A DNA stretch of 25,174 bases, taken from contig SFHH01000008.1 in assembly GCA_004555735.1 (NCBI GenBank), forward strand, positions 1 to 25,174, given 5' to 3'. How positions within the stretch are numbered: the first letter of the stretch is position 1; each line of letters starts with the position of its first letter. Below are positions 14,134 through 22,135 of the stretch, piece by piece. Origin of the DNA: Acidaminococcus fermentans (GTDB lineage: Bacteria; Bacillota_C; Negativicutes; Acidaminococcales; Acidaminococcaceae). The position numbers were made by a program, and so were the translations under genes. The notes beneath the pieces were generated by a model, which saw only the letters and a program-made list of their open reading frames with translations, was not told the origin of the DNA and did not search any database.

Positions 14134-15898
14134 CTTGTTCACCCTCTTCCGTCAGTTCTGCAAAGGCCTGCTCCAGATCTCGGTTCAGCTGGCCGAATTT
14201 TTCCTTCCGTTCTTTTTCCGGAATGTACTTGGCCCGGCCGATCTGTTCCCGGATGGGCATGTCGATCAGTTTGTCCAGTTTCACATGCTTGGTCATGGCA
14301 TCCAGGGCTTTTTCATACCAGGTGATGATCAGCTTCAGCATGTCGTACTGTTTCTCCAATGATGTGTAGGTATCCACTTCATGGAAGGAGTTCTGGTGCA
14401 GGAAGTCTTCCCGGATAGACCGGGCACATTCCATGGTGATCCGGTCCTTGAAGCCCAGGGCATCGATCCCCACCAGACGGACGATTTCGTTCAGGTTGGA
14501 TTCTTCCTGGAGGATTTCCATGGCCGTCCCCACCAGTTTGGACCAGTCGGGAGCCACTTTGGCATCATAATAAGCCCGCAGCCGGTCGGAATACAGGGAA
14601 TAGCTCTGGAGCCAGTCGATGGCCGGGAAATGCCGGGCATAGGCCAGGGCCGAGGACAGGCACCAGAATACCTTGACGATCCGCAGAGTGGCCTGGGATA
14701 CAGGTTCGGAAATATCACCGCCGGGAGGGGATACTGCCCCGATGGCAGAAACAGCCCCTACCCGGTCCTCCTGGCCCAGACATTCCACTTCGCCAGCCCG
14801 TTCATAATATTCCGCCAAACGGGAAGACAGGTACGCCGGGTAGCCTTCTTCACCGGGCATTTCTTCCAGACGGGAGGACATTTCCCGAAGCGCTTCGGCC
14901 CACCGGGAAGTGGAGTCAGCCATGATGGCCACTTTGTAGCCCATATCCCGGTAGTATTCGGCAATGGTGATGCCGGTATAAATGGACGCTTCCCGGGCAG
15001 CCACCGGCATATCGGAGGTATTGGCGATCAGCACCGTCCGCTTCATCAGAGGCAGTCCGGTACGGGGATCGTTCAGAGCCGGGAATTCATTCAGTACGTC
15101 GGTCATTTCATTCCCACGTTCCCCGCAGCCCACATAAACGATGATGTCCGCATCCGCCCACTTGGCCAGCTGATGCTGGATGACCGTCTTACCGCTGCCG
15201 AAAGGCCCGGGCACTGCGGCCACACCGCCTTTGGCAATGGGGAACAGGGTATCGATGACCCGCTGCCCGGTGACCATAGGTTCTTCCGGAGGCAGCTTGG
15301 TCTTGTAGGGCCGGGCCACACGGACCGGCCATTGCTGCAGCATGGGATATTCCTGCACATTTCCCTTGCTGTCTTTCAGTTTGTACACCGGGTCCAGGAT
15401 GGTGGCTTCCCCTTCATAGACCCATTCCACCGTACCGCTTTTGCCAGGAGGTACCATGATCTTGTGGAGCACTGCCGGAGTCTCCTGCACAGTACCGATC
15501 ACGTCACCACCGGAGACCTGGTCTCCCGGTTTGGCCACAGGCACGAACTGCCATTTCTTTTCCCGATCCAGTTTGGGGACTTCGATGCCCCGACTGATCC
15601 GGTCACCAGCCATCTCATAGATTTTTTCCAGCGGGCGCTGGATGCCGTCGAAGATGCTTTCGATCAATCCGGGAGCCAGTTCCACGCTCATGGGAGAACC
15701 GGTTGATTCCACGGGTTCCCCCGGCCCCAGGCCGGCCGTTTCTTCGTAGACCTGGATAGAAGCCTTATCATCACGAAGCTCGATGACTTCACCGATCAGG
15801 CGCTTGTCACTGACGCGGACCATATCATGGAGCTGCACGTCTTTCATGCCTTCGGCGACAATCAGCGGGCCGGATACTTTCACGATCTTTCCACTCAC
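14126..15898 (-). CDS. ntpA: V-type ATPase subunit A (catalytic)
   Basis: A 590-residue catalytic subunit. Walker A GPFGSGKT spans 231-238 and GCGERGNE (257-264) holds the catalytic glutamate. The roughly 90-residue non-homologous insert typical of V/A-type A subunits lies before the P-loop, with LDREKKWQF and VPPGKSGTVEWV. The SQATLRIVKVFWCLSSALAY region is also canonical. The start is GTG (MSGKIVKVSGP), ten bases after the stop of the preceding gene, with GGTAGGG upstream; the family length supports this start. Binding-change hydrolysis here drives rotation, or synthesis if the ion gradient is reversed. Confidence 0.98.
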   Translation of the reverse strand: MSGKIVKVSGPLIVAEGMKDVQLHDMVRVSDKRLIGEVIELRDDKASIQVYEETAGLGPGEPVESTGSPMSVELAPGLIESIFDGIQRPLEKIYEMAGDRISRGIEVPKLDREKKWQFVPVAKPGDQVSGGDVIGTVQETPAVLHKIMVPPGKSGTVEWVYEGEATILDPVYKLKDSKGNVQEYPMLQQWPVRVARPYKTKLPPEEPMVTGQRVIDTLFPIAKGGVAAVPGPFGSGKTVIQHQLAKWADADIIVYVGCGERGNEMTDVLNEFPALNDPRTGLPLMKRTVLIANTSDMPVAAREASIYTGITIAEYYRDMGYKVAIMADSTSRWAEALREMSSRLEEMPGEEGYPAYLSSRLAEYYERAGEVECLGQEDRVGAVSAIGAVSPPGGDISEPVSQATLRIVKVFWCLSSALAYARHFPAIDWLQSYSLYSDRLRAYYDAKVAPDWSKLVGTAMEILQEESNLNEIVRLVGIDALGFKDRITMECARSIREDFLHQNSFHEVDTYTSLEKQYDMLKLIITWYEKALDAMTKHVKLDKLIDMPIREQIGRAKYIPEKERKEKFGQLNRDLEQAFAELTEEGEQDA

Positions 15899-15907
15899 GA
15901 TTGTTCC

Positions 15908-16234
15908 CTACCCTTCCTTGAATAGAATATCGGCGCCTACTGCTTTTTCCACATTTTCCCGGACACGCTTCATGCCCAGTCCCAGGGATTTGTTCCCAGC
16001 AGGGATGGGGATGATAGCGGGAAAGGTAGCGGTAGCATATTCTGCGATCACCGCCTGAGCCTTCTGGGCAGCGGTTTCCGTAATATAGATCACGGCATAG
16101 CCCCCATCCGCCAAGCGATGGATCCTGCGCTCTATCTGTTCCTGTTCTTCCTCGTAGAACACGTCGAATCCTACGGCTTTGAAGATCATCACGGAGCTGG
16201 GATCGCCGATCACTGCAATTTTCTTTTTATCCAT
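15908..16234 (-). CDS. ntpG: V-type ATPase subunit F (ntpG type, central stalk)
   Basis: A 108-residue Rossmann-like protein that binds subunit D in the central stalk. Family blocks are KKIAVIGDPSSVMIFKAVGF at the N-terminus, the ITETAAQ segment and FPAIIPIPAGNKSLGLGMKR near the C-terminus. Two ATGs compete. The upstream one has only a poorly spaced motif, while the chosen one follows GGAGG by seven bases. The named symbol follows the Enterococcus scheme, where ntpG is the F-subunit gene. Confidence 0.93.
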   Translation of the reverse strand: MDKKKIAVIGDPSSVMIFKAVGFDVFYEEEQEQIERRIHRLADGGYAVIYITETAAQKAQAVIAEYATATFPAIIPIPAGNKSLGLGMKRVRENVEKAVGADILFKEG

Positions 16235-16260
16235 CTTGCTGCCTCCCATGCTTCCTGTGA

Positions 16261-17256
16261 TCAGGCATAGACACTGGGCAGCTGGGGTTCAAAGCCACCC
16301 TGGATGGCTCCGAAGATCATCCGCAGGGCTTCTGCTTCCGTTTCCCGGGCTTCCAGGTACCCGACGATGGGCCCCAGGGAATGGGTATCCCATCTGGCCC
16401 GGCGGAGGATCAGGCTCAGGCCCTCTTCCATCCGGCGGGAGATGACCCCCAGCTCATTGGTCTGTGCAAATTCATTGATGGCCTGGACCAGATCCGCTCC
16501 ATGGCTTCCCTGGTTCAGCCGGGCCCCCAGCTGTTCCGGAGGCACATCCATGCTTTCTTCGAACACTGTCCGGAGAATATCCCCGCAGTCCACCAGGACC
16601 AGCCGCAGCTGGGACAGTTCCCAATGGAGATTCTGGGCCCGGATCAGACTGATGGTATTCAGGTAATCCGCCCACAGGGAAAAATACTTCCGGATGAAGC
16701 CGTCTTCCTTTTTCCGTTCCAGCACCGCCTTAGCCTGACGGAACATAGCTCCGTCCAGCAGAGCGCTAAGCCGGAAAGGATCCGCTTCCCGGACCAGGTC
16801 CCCTTCGATTTCATTCAGGCTCTGGCAGTAGATGGGTGGCAAATCTTCATAATATTTGGTCTGGACCATATCCTTCAGGAGGTTCAGGTCGAAATTGCCT
16901 CCCTCCCGGAGGATGGCGTCTGCCTGGGTCCCCAGCAGCCGGGCCTTCAGCAGGCACTTCAGGTTGTGGGTATCCACTGGCAGCAGGAACAGACCGGTCA
17001 GTTCCGGATCTGGCGTCAGTTCCTGGATCCGTTTCCGGGTCAGCTGCATCTGGGCCCGGATGATCAGGTCGATCTCGCCCTGGGCCAGTTCCTGTTCCGT
17101 GGCCACATTTTCCCCGTACCCGGTTTCCAGCAGCAGCTTCATGGCCGCCTTTGTGCTGTCGGCCTCCGCGATCCGCCGCAGCTGGGCTGCGGTGAGCAGA
17201 TGGGTGGACAGGACGCTGATCCGGCCCAGAGCATATTCATAACTGGGCTGGGCCAT
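16261..17256 (-). CDS. ntpC: V-type ATPase subunit C (ntpC/d type, rotor adaptor)
   Basis: A 331-residue, mainly helical protein that caps the membrane rotor ring and links it to the central stalk. The start MAQPSYEYALGRISVLSTHL, the PVDTHNLKCLLKARLLG block and the C-terminal PIVGYLEARETEAEALRMIF segment are typical of the archaeal-type subunit C/d. The ATG lies one base after the stop of subunit E. It belongs to the same transcript as its neighbours. Confidence 0.94.
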   Translation of the reverse strand: MAQPSYEYALGRISVLSTHLLTAAQLRRIAEADSTKAAMKLLLETGYGENVATEQELAQGEIDLIIRAQMQLTRKRIQELTPDPELTGLFLLPVDTHNLKCLLKARLLGTQADAILREGGNFDLNLLKDMVQTKYYEDLPPIYCQSLNEIEGDLVREADPFRLSALLDGAMFRQAKAVLERKKEDGFIRKYFSLWADYLNTISLIRAQNLHWELSQLRLVLVDCGDILRTVFEESMDVPPEQLGARLNQGSHGADLVQAINEFAQTNELGVISRRMEEGLSLILRRARWDTHSLGPIVGYLEARETEAEALRMIFGAIQGGFEPQLPSVYA

Positions 17257-17257
17257 C

Positions 17258-17866
17258 TTACTTCACCTCCGCGCCAAACAGGAGCTCTGCCACGCGGTAT
17301 TCCTCCCCGGTCCGTACGTCTTCCAGCAGGGTAGCGAAGGAACCGTCATAATCACAGGTTTCCCCTTCGATCAGCACCCCATCAGCGAAATCCGCTGCTT
17401 TGTCCGACAAGGCCAGCGCCCCTTCCCGGCCCTGGGCCTTCAGCTCTCCATTGAGCCGGGCCAGGAATCCATTTTCATACCGAGGACGGTCCTTAGCCGG
17501 TACCACCAGCGTTTCACGGCCGGTAAGATCTGATCCCAGGACGATCCGCCCGATCAGTTTCTCCCACTGTTCCTGGGGCAGGGCTTCCAGCAGTCCGGCA
17601 GCCCGGTCAAAGGCTTCCTGGAGCACCTTCCGCTTGCTGGCCAGGTTTTCTTTCCGGCTCTGCAGTTCCGCGATCAGCTGCAGTCGGCCGGCCGCTTCTT
17701 TGGCATCCACCTGGGATTTGGCCTGGATTCCCCGGACCTCTTCCTGGGCTTTGGCCAGGATCTGTTCCTTTTCCTTCCGGGCTTTTTCCTGAGCCGCTGC
17801 TCCGATGGCTGCCGCGTCCTGCTTTGCTTCTTCTTCTATTTTCTGAATGATTTTGTCACCAGACAC
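17258..17866 (-). CDS. ntpE: V-type ATPase subunit E (peripheral stalk)
   Basis: A 202-residue protein. The first half (about 5-90) is a charged Ala/Lys/Glu/Gln-rich helix of coiled-coil character, and the C-terminal half is a compact domain with TLVVPAKDR and a GVLIEG segment. This is the two-part form of the peripheral stalk subunit that pairs with the small H/F-type helix protein. The start is GTG (MSGDKIIQK), preceded by AAGGGTG; no ATG fits. The sequence diverges as is common for this subunit, but position in the operon leaves little doubt. Confidence 0.9.
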   Translation of the reverse strand: MSGDKIIQKIEEEAKQDAAAIGAAAQEKARKEKEQILAKAQEEVRGIQAKSQVDAKEAAGRLQLIAELQSRKENLASKRKVLQEAFDRAAGLLEALPQEQWEKLIGRIVLGSDLTGRETLVVPAKDRPRYENGFLARLNGELKAQGREGALALSDKAADFADGVLIEGETCDYDGSFATLLEDVRTGEEYRVAELLFGAEVK

Positions 17867-17882
17867 GACGGGTCACCCTTTC

Positions 17883-18359
17883 TTATAATTTGATCCCGTT
17901 CACCATGATGAAGGAAATCAGCAGACTCAGTACAGCGTAGGTTTCTACCATAGCCGTCAGGATGATGCCTTTACCGGTTTCTTCCGGCCGTTTGGCAGTC
18001 AGATAGATACCGGAAGCAGCCACTTTCCCTTGATAGATGGCGGACAGCAGGCCGCCGATGCCCATGGGCAGTGCGGCGAACAGATAGGCCAGGCCCTGGA
18101 AGGTAGTCAAATCTTTTACATTCCCGTCAATGACCCCCAGGTTCAGGATGATGATGAAGGCAATCAGCAGCCCATAAATGCCCTGGGTACCAGGCAGAGC
18201 CTGGAGCACCAGCACGTTACCGAACTTATCCGGGTCTTCGCTGACCACACCGGAAGCCGCCTGCCCGGCGATCCCGACGCCGATGGCACTGCCAACCCCT
18301 GCCAGAGCGGCAGCCGTTGCTGCCCCACCAAATGCCAGCGCTGTTCCTAAAGTAATCAT
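17883..18359 (-). CDS. ntpK: V-type ATPase subunit K (membrane rotor, Na+ type)
   Basis: A 158-residue, four-helix proteolipid formed by duplication of the two-helix c subunit, as in Enterococcus NtpK. Only the second hairpin keeps the ion-binding carboxylate (Glu139 in MVETYAVL). The other side chains that bind Na+ in E. hirae NtpK (Leu61, Thr64, Gln65, Gln110, Glu139) all have counterparts here: Leu55, Thr58 and Gln59 in LPGTQG, Gln110 in YQGKVAA and Glu139. This strongly suggests Na+ rather than H+ transport. The start follows GGGAGG by about eight bases. Confidence 0.97.
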   Translation of the reverse strand: MITLGTALAFGGAATAAALAGVGSAIGVGIAGQAASGVVSEDPDKFGNVLVLQALPGTQGIYGLLIAFIIILNLGVIDGNVKDLTTFQGLAYLFAALPMGIGGLLSAIYQGKVAASGIYLTAKRPEETGKGIILTAMVETYAVLSLLISFIMVNGIKL

Positions 18360-18373
18360 AATGAAATCCTCCC

Positions 18374-20230
18374 TTATTTCGTAATGTCGGTATACTTGGT
18401 CCGGAGCGCCAAAGGCAGGAATGCCCGGCCGCCGGCTTCATAAAACTTGCCGAAGAATTCGATGTACTGCAGACGGCTGCTGTGCACGAAGGCACCCAGC
18501 ACGTTGATGATGATGTTGAAGTAATGGCCTGCCAAAAGCACTAGGATAGCTGCCACGATGCCCACAGGGCCTGCGCTCCAGAGCATCTGGGCCACCGTGT
18601 TGATGACCATGGCGATGACCCCGGTAGCCAACCCCAGGGCAAAGATCCGGGAATAGCTCAGGAGATCGCTCAGGTATCCGCTGATATTGTACAGAGTCAG
18701 GAGACCGCCCAGGAGACGGTTCACGATGCCCTTCTTTTCCCGTCCGCCGAAGAGGATGATGATCCCAGCACCCAGCCAGGCCAGGTACTTGCCCACAGGT
18801 CCCGGCACCAGCGCCATCAGGAAGAAGCCCAGGAACATGATGAGCCAGCTGATCTGGTCGCAGACCGCTCCCATCACATCCCCATCCCGCAACAGCATAT
18901 AGATCTTCACCACCATGCCGGCTACCAGGTGGATAGCCCCCAAGCCGAAGCAAAGAGCCAGCATCTTCAGGGGTTCCTTCATAGGCACAAACAGCAGGGG
19001 CTGCCATTCCAGACCGAACCAGCCGCCGAACATGGCGCCCCAGATAACGGTAGAGATACTGCCAAAGAAGATCACCATGGCCAGTTGCCGGGCAAATCCA
19101 GTGGGCCGGAATTTCTTCAGGGCAAAATACAGCATCACCGTAAGCACCAGGCCGTAGCCTGCATCGGACAGCATCATGCCGAAAAAGATGAAATGGAACG
19201 GAGCCATGACCAGATCCGGATCGATGGAACCAGCTTTGGGCAGGGAATACAGTTCCACTACGCTCTCGTAAGGTTCCACCAGCTTGCTGTTTTTTAGGAC
19301 CGTAGGGGGGATTTCCCCTTCTGCCGGATCTGCAAAAGCCAGCTGATAAGCGTCGGTGACGCTTTGGACCACTTTTTCCACCCGCTGGCTCCGGTCTTTC
19401 CGCACCCATCCCTGTACCTTGAAGGCACTGACGGTTTCCACTCCGCCGTTCTGTAGACGGTCATGGGCAGCACTTAGCTGGTCGTAGTACAGCTCTACCT
19501 GCTGTTTCTGAGGGAGGCTTTCCCGGGTTTCCTGTCTCAGCCGATTGATCCGCCCTTCTTTTTCTTCCGCTTCTTGGAGCAGTTCCTTCCGGACATCCGC
19601 CGCCAGGCCGCTGCGCTTGGGTAGCACCGCCTCGCTGAAATCATGTTCCTTCAGCAGGTGCTTCACCTCATTTTCAGCGGCTTCATAAGCCAGCACCACC
19701 ATTGCCTGCCCGTCCTGGGTCACCCCGTACAGGCTCACATCCGCCAGGAGGCCGCCAATGGCCTTCTGGAATTCCGGCAGTTCCTTTTCCGGCAGGAACC
19801 CCACATGGCAGCGAGTGGTTTCTGTAAAGCTCAGCTGTTCCAGGGGAATATCCAGCTTCAGCCAGGGATCCAGGCTTTCTGCCTGGGTCCGGAGGGCCGC
19901 CGCTTCACTTTCCAGGGAAGCGATCTTACTGGCAGTGGTATCCAATTCCTCCGTCAGTTTCCGGCCTTCCTGGCTTTCTTTCAGGAAATTCCCATAGGAA
20001 ATGGCTTCCTTCTGGGGGAACAGGGGATTCTTGGCTCCATTCTGGACCAGGAACTGGAGTACCTGACCGGTTTTATCCAGCTGGGCACTGACTTTTTCTG
20101 ATCCGGGAAGGGCCTTGCTTCCCGCTTCCGGTTCCAGCATCACACTCCCGTCCTTCTGGAGTGCCAGGAGCAGGGCATCGCGATCGGCTTTCAGGGCGTA
20201 GAGGGTCAGTTTTTGCATAGGGACTAACAT
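18374..20230 (-). CDS. ntpI: V-type ATPase subunit I (a-type membrane stator)
   Basis: A 618-residue protein with a soluble N-terminal half (to about 320, with helical coiled-coil stretches) and a C-terminal membrane half of about seven to eight helices. The ion-path arginines are recognisable: Arg528 in LSYSRIFALGLATG, and Arg586 in HSSRLQYIEFFGKFYE. The first ATG (MLVPMQKL) overlaps the stop of the preceding gene by seven bases. A second ATG lies four codons on; neither has a strong ribosome binding site, pointing to coupled translation. The length and motifs are typical of the a/I subunit that forms the half-channels next to the K ring. Confidence 0.96.
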   Translation of the reverse strand: MLVPMQKLTLYALKADRDALLLALQKDGSVMLEPEAGSKALPGSEKVSAQLDKTGQVLQFLVQNGAKNPLFPQKEAISYGNFLKESQEGRKLTEELDTTASKIASLESEAAALRTQAESLDPWLKLDIPLEQLSFTETTRCHVGFLPEKELPEFQKAIGGLLADVSLYGVTQDGQAMVVLAYEAAENEVKHLLKEHDFSEAVLPKRSGLAADVRKELLQEAEEKEGRINRLRQETRESLPQKQQVELYYDQLSAAHDRLQNGGVETVSAFKVQGWVRKDRSQRVEKVVQSVTDAYQLAFADPAEGEIPPTVLKNSKLVEPYESVVELYSLPKAGSIDPDLVMAPFHFIFFGMMLSDAGYGLVLTVMLYFALKKFRPTGFARQLAMVIFFGSISTVIWGAMFGGWFGLEWQPLLFVPMKEPLKMLALCFGLGAIHLVAGMVVKIYMLLRDGDVMGAVCDQISWLIMFLGFFLMALVPGPVGKYLAWLGAGIIILFGGREKKGIVNRLLGGLLTLYNISGYLSDLLSYSRIFALGLATGVIAMVINTVAQMLWSAGPVGIVAAILVLLAGHYFNIIINVLGAFVHSSRLQYIEFFGKFYEAGGRAFLPLALRTKYTDITK

Positions 20231-20535
20231 TCGATCACGACCTTCTTCATAATATACTGGACCGCCGCATCCAGATTCTTCCGGGCTTCCGCCGCCTGGG
20301 CCTCATCCCGTTTCCGGTTTTCCGCCACCAGGGCATCGGCTTCCTGTTTAGCCTGGGCTTCCGCCTGGGCAATGGCTGCAGCAGCCTGTTTCCGGGCTTC
20401 CGCAATCAGGGCTTCCGCCTCTTTGTGGGCTTCCGCCTGGGCGTCCCGTACCGTATTCCGGGCTTCCAGAGTGGCCTGTTTCTTCAGGTCATCCGCCTTC
20501 TGCTCGGCATTTTTGATGTCTTCCAGCATGGACAT
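20224..20535 (-). CDS. ntpF: V-type ATPase small peripheral stalk subunit (H/G-like)
   Basis: A 103-residue protein that is almost all one charged, Ala/Glu/Lys/Gln-rich helix (MLEDIKNAEQKADDLKKQA, then repeats of AEA and EAR units). This is the form of the NtpF/AhaH helix that pairs with subunit E in the peripheral stalk. The frame is open for 30 codons further upstream, but AAGGTGG seven bases before this ATG and the family length fix the start. It is the first gene of the operon. Sequence alone is low-complexity; the call rests on length, coiled-coil character and operon position. Confidence 0.88.
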   Translation of the reverse strand: MSMLEDIKNAEQKADDLKKQATLEARNTVRDAQAEAHKEAEALIAEARKQAAAAIAQAEAQAKQEADALVAENRKRDEAQAAEARKNLDAAVQYIMKKVVIEC

Positions 20536-20556
20536 GGTATCACCACCTTTGCGCAG

Positions 20557-20648
20557 GGAAGGCAGATGCCTTCCAGATTGGTAAGAAAAGGATAAAGAGC
20601 AGTAACCTATATAGTATTTCAACAAAAAGAAAAAAATCCCTGCTGAAA
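20557..20648 (-). promoter_or_regulatory. Structured 5' leader of the V-ATPase operon
   Basis: Two hairpins lie in the roughly 120-base leader on the minus strand. One is at the probable 5' end (TTTCAGCA at 20648-20641 pairing with TGTTGAAA at 20624-20617, one G-U pair, T-rich loop). A perfect 7-bp stem (GGAAGGC / GCCTTCC, loop ATCT, 20574-20557) lies about 20 bases before the first start codon. The second could affect initiation at ntpF and the first could protect the mRNA 5' end. I do not recognise a known riboswitch. Confidence 0.45.
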
Positions 20649-20660
20649 CACTATAAAAAC

Positions 20661-20689
20661 ATTATACTATACTGTATTCGATTTTGTAA
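20661..20689 (-). promoter_or_regulatory. Promoter of the V-ATPase operon
   Basis: On the minus strand TTACAA (20689-20684), a 17-base spacer and a perfect TATAAT (20666-20661). The 315-base gap between the two divergent start codons (20536-20850) holds this promoter, the leader hairpins, the aminopeptidase promoter and two copies of ATTTTGTAAC (20681-20690 and 20745-20754). The first copy overlaps this -35 box. Confidence 0.65.
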
Positions 20690-20815
20690 CAAAAACTTTT
20701 CTTATTTTCGTCTATTACAATCTTCTTTGTTCCATTCTTTGATAATTTTGTAACGTATGATACAGGGAAATCGCAAAAAAGCCTCTTCCTGCTTTTTCCT
20801 TCCCATGTTTTCCTG

Positions 20816-20821
20816 TATAAT
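20816..20821 (+). promoter_or_regulatory. -10 box of the aminopeptidase gene
   Basis: TATAAT lies 30 bases before the start codon. At 17 bases upstream only TTTTTC (20793-20798) is available as a -35 box, so either the promoter is weak or it relies on an activator. Confidence 0.5.
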
Positions 20822-20850
20822 AAAAAACAGTCTAAAAAGGAGTGATTTCC

Positions 20851-22092
20851 ATGGATATACAAGAAACCCTGACCCGACAGCTGCCCCTGTACGCCCGGGT
20901 CCTGCTGCAAAAAGGGATCTGCCTCCAGAAGGACCAGATCCTGGTGATCAATGCCCCGGTGGAAGCCAGCCGGTTCGCCACCCTACTGACGGAAGAAGCC
21001 TATAAGGCCGGGGCTGCCCAGGTGGTGTTCAACTGGTACTGCAACGGGACCACCCGGCTCCGGTATGAGTATGAAACCCAGGACAAGTTCGAAGTTGTCC
21101 CCCACTGGCGCAGTGGATTCAATCTGGATTATTACCGGAAGGGTGCCGCTTTCCTGAGCCTGATCTCCGCCGATCCCTACGCCATGAAGGGCATCGACCG
21201 GAAAAAGATCATGGCCTGGCAGAAGGCTTTCCACCAGGCGGTGAAGGAATATTCCGACGGGATGATGGCTTCCAAGACCAACTGGCTGGTGGCCGCCGTC
21301 CCCAGTGCGGTGTGGGCCAAGCTGCTGTACCCGGCGCTGCCGGAACAGGAAGGCATGGACAGGCTGTGGATCCGGCTGCTGGATGCGGCCCGGTGTCTGG
21401 GCGAAGATCCTTTGGCCGACTGGGACAAGCATCTGGCGGAACTGAAGCAGCGCCGGGAATGGCTGACGGCCCAGCAGTTCACTGCCCTGGAATATGAAAA
21501 CAGCCAGGGCACCCATCTCACTGTGGGCCTGCCGGACCGCCACATCTGGCAGGGTGGGGCTGAGAGCACCGCCCGGGGCTTCCTGTTCAACGCCAACATC
21601 CCTACGGAAGAAGTGTATTCCGCGCCTCAGGCGGACCGGGTAGACGGGGTTGTGTACAGCACCCGTCCCCTGGTGTACAGCGGGAACCTCATTGAAAATT
21701 TCCGTCTCACCTTTAAAAGCGGAAAAGTTGTAGAAGCCACGGCGGAAAAGGGAGAAGAAGTCCTGAAAGACCTGCTGAAAATGGATGACGGTGCCTGCCG
21801 GCTGGGAGAAGTGGCCCTCATCCCCTACCATTCTCCCATTTCCCTGATGGATACGGTTTTCTACGAAACCCTCCTGGATGAAAACGCCTCCTGCCACCTG
21901 GCCCTGGGGGACGCCTACCCCACCTGTGTGGAAAAAGGAGCGGAAATGGACGAAGAAGGCCTGAAAAAAGCCGGACTCAACGATTCCATGATCCACGTAG
22001 ACTTCATGGTGGGCAGCCCAGATCTCACCATCACCGGGATCCGGAAAGACGGGACAAAGGTGCCCGTGTTCATCAACGGGGATTGGGCATAA
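20851..22092 (+). CDS. M29-family metallo-aminopeptidase
   Basis: A 413-residue cytoplasmic aminopeptidase of the AmpS/PepS/AmpT (M29, thermophilic-type) family, which removes N-terminal residues with two divalent metals. The family metal ligands are in place: Glu253/254 in NIPTEEVY, Glu320 in GEVALIPY, His349 in CHLALG and the His382-x-Asp384 pair in IHVDFMVG. The length is standard. A GTG three codons upstream overlaps AAGGAG itself; the ATG eight bases after that motif is the proper start. It stands alone between a divergent ATPase operon and a convergent aldehyde dehydrogenase. It would supply amino acids from peptides. Confidence 0.94.
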   Translation: MDIQETLTRQLPLYARVLLQKGICLQKDQILVINAPVEASRFATLLTEEAYKAGAAQVVFNWYCNGTTRLRYEYETQDKFEVVPHWRSGFNLDYYRKGAAFLSLISADPYAMKGIDRKKIMAWQKAFHQAVKEYSDGMMASKTNWLVAAVPSAVWAKLLYPALPEQEGMDRLWIRLLDAARCLGEDPLADWDKHLAELKQRREWLTAQQFTALEYENSQGTHLTVGLPDRHIWQGGAESTARGFLFNANIPTEEVYSAPQADRVDGVVYSTRPLVYSGNLIENFRLTFKSGKVVEATAEKGEEVLKDLLKMDDGACRLGEVALIPYHSPISLMDTVFYETLLDENASCHLALGDAYPTCVEKGAEMDEEGLKKAGLNDSMIHVDFMVGSPDLTITGIRKDGTKVPVFINGDWA

Positions 22093-22100
22093 AAAAAGAA

Positions 22101-22130
22101 GGGGCTGTTGCTCACGCAGCAGCCCCTTTT
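22101..22130. terminator. Bidirectional terminator between aminopeptidase and aldehyde dehydrogenase
   Basis: An 11-bp stem (GGGGCTGTTGC / GCAGCAGCCCC, one G-U pair, loop TCAC) is followed by four T's on the plus strand. On the minus strand it is followed by TTCTTTTTTT. It sits between two convergent stop codons only 43 bases apart and should serve both. Confidence 0.88.
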
Positions 22131-22135
22131 GGCTT

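Noticed and set aside
20536..20625. N-terminal extension of the first ATPase gene by 30 codons
   Set aside because: The extra residues are not helical like the rest, the region contains the leader hairpin, and a good ribosome binding site serves the inner ATG.
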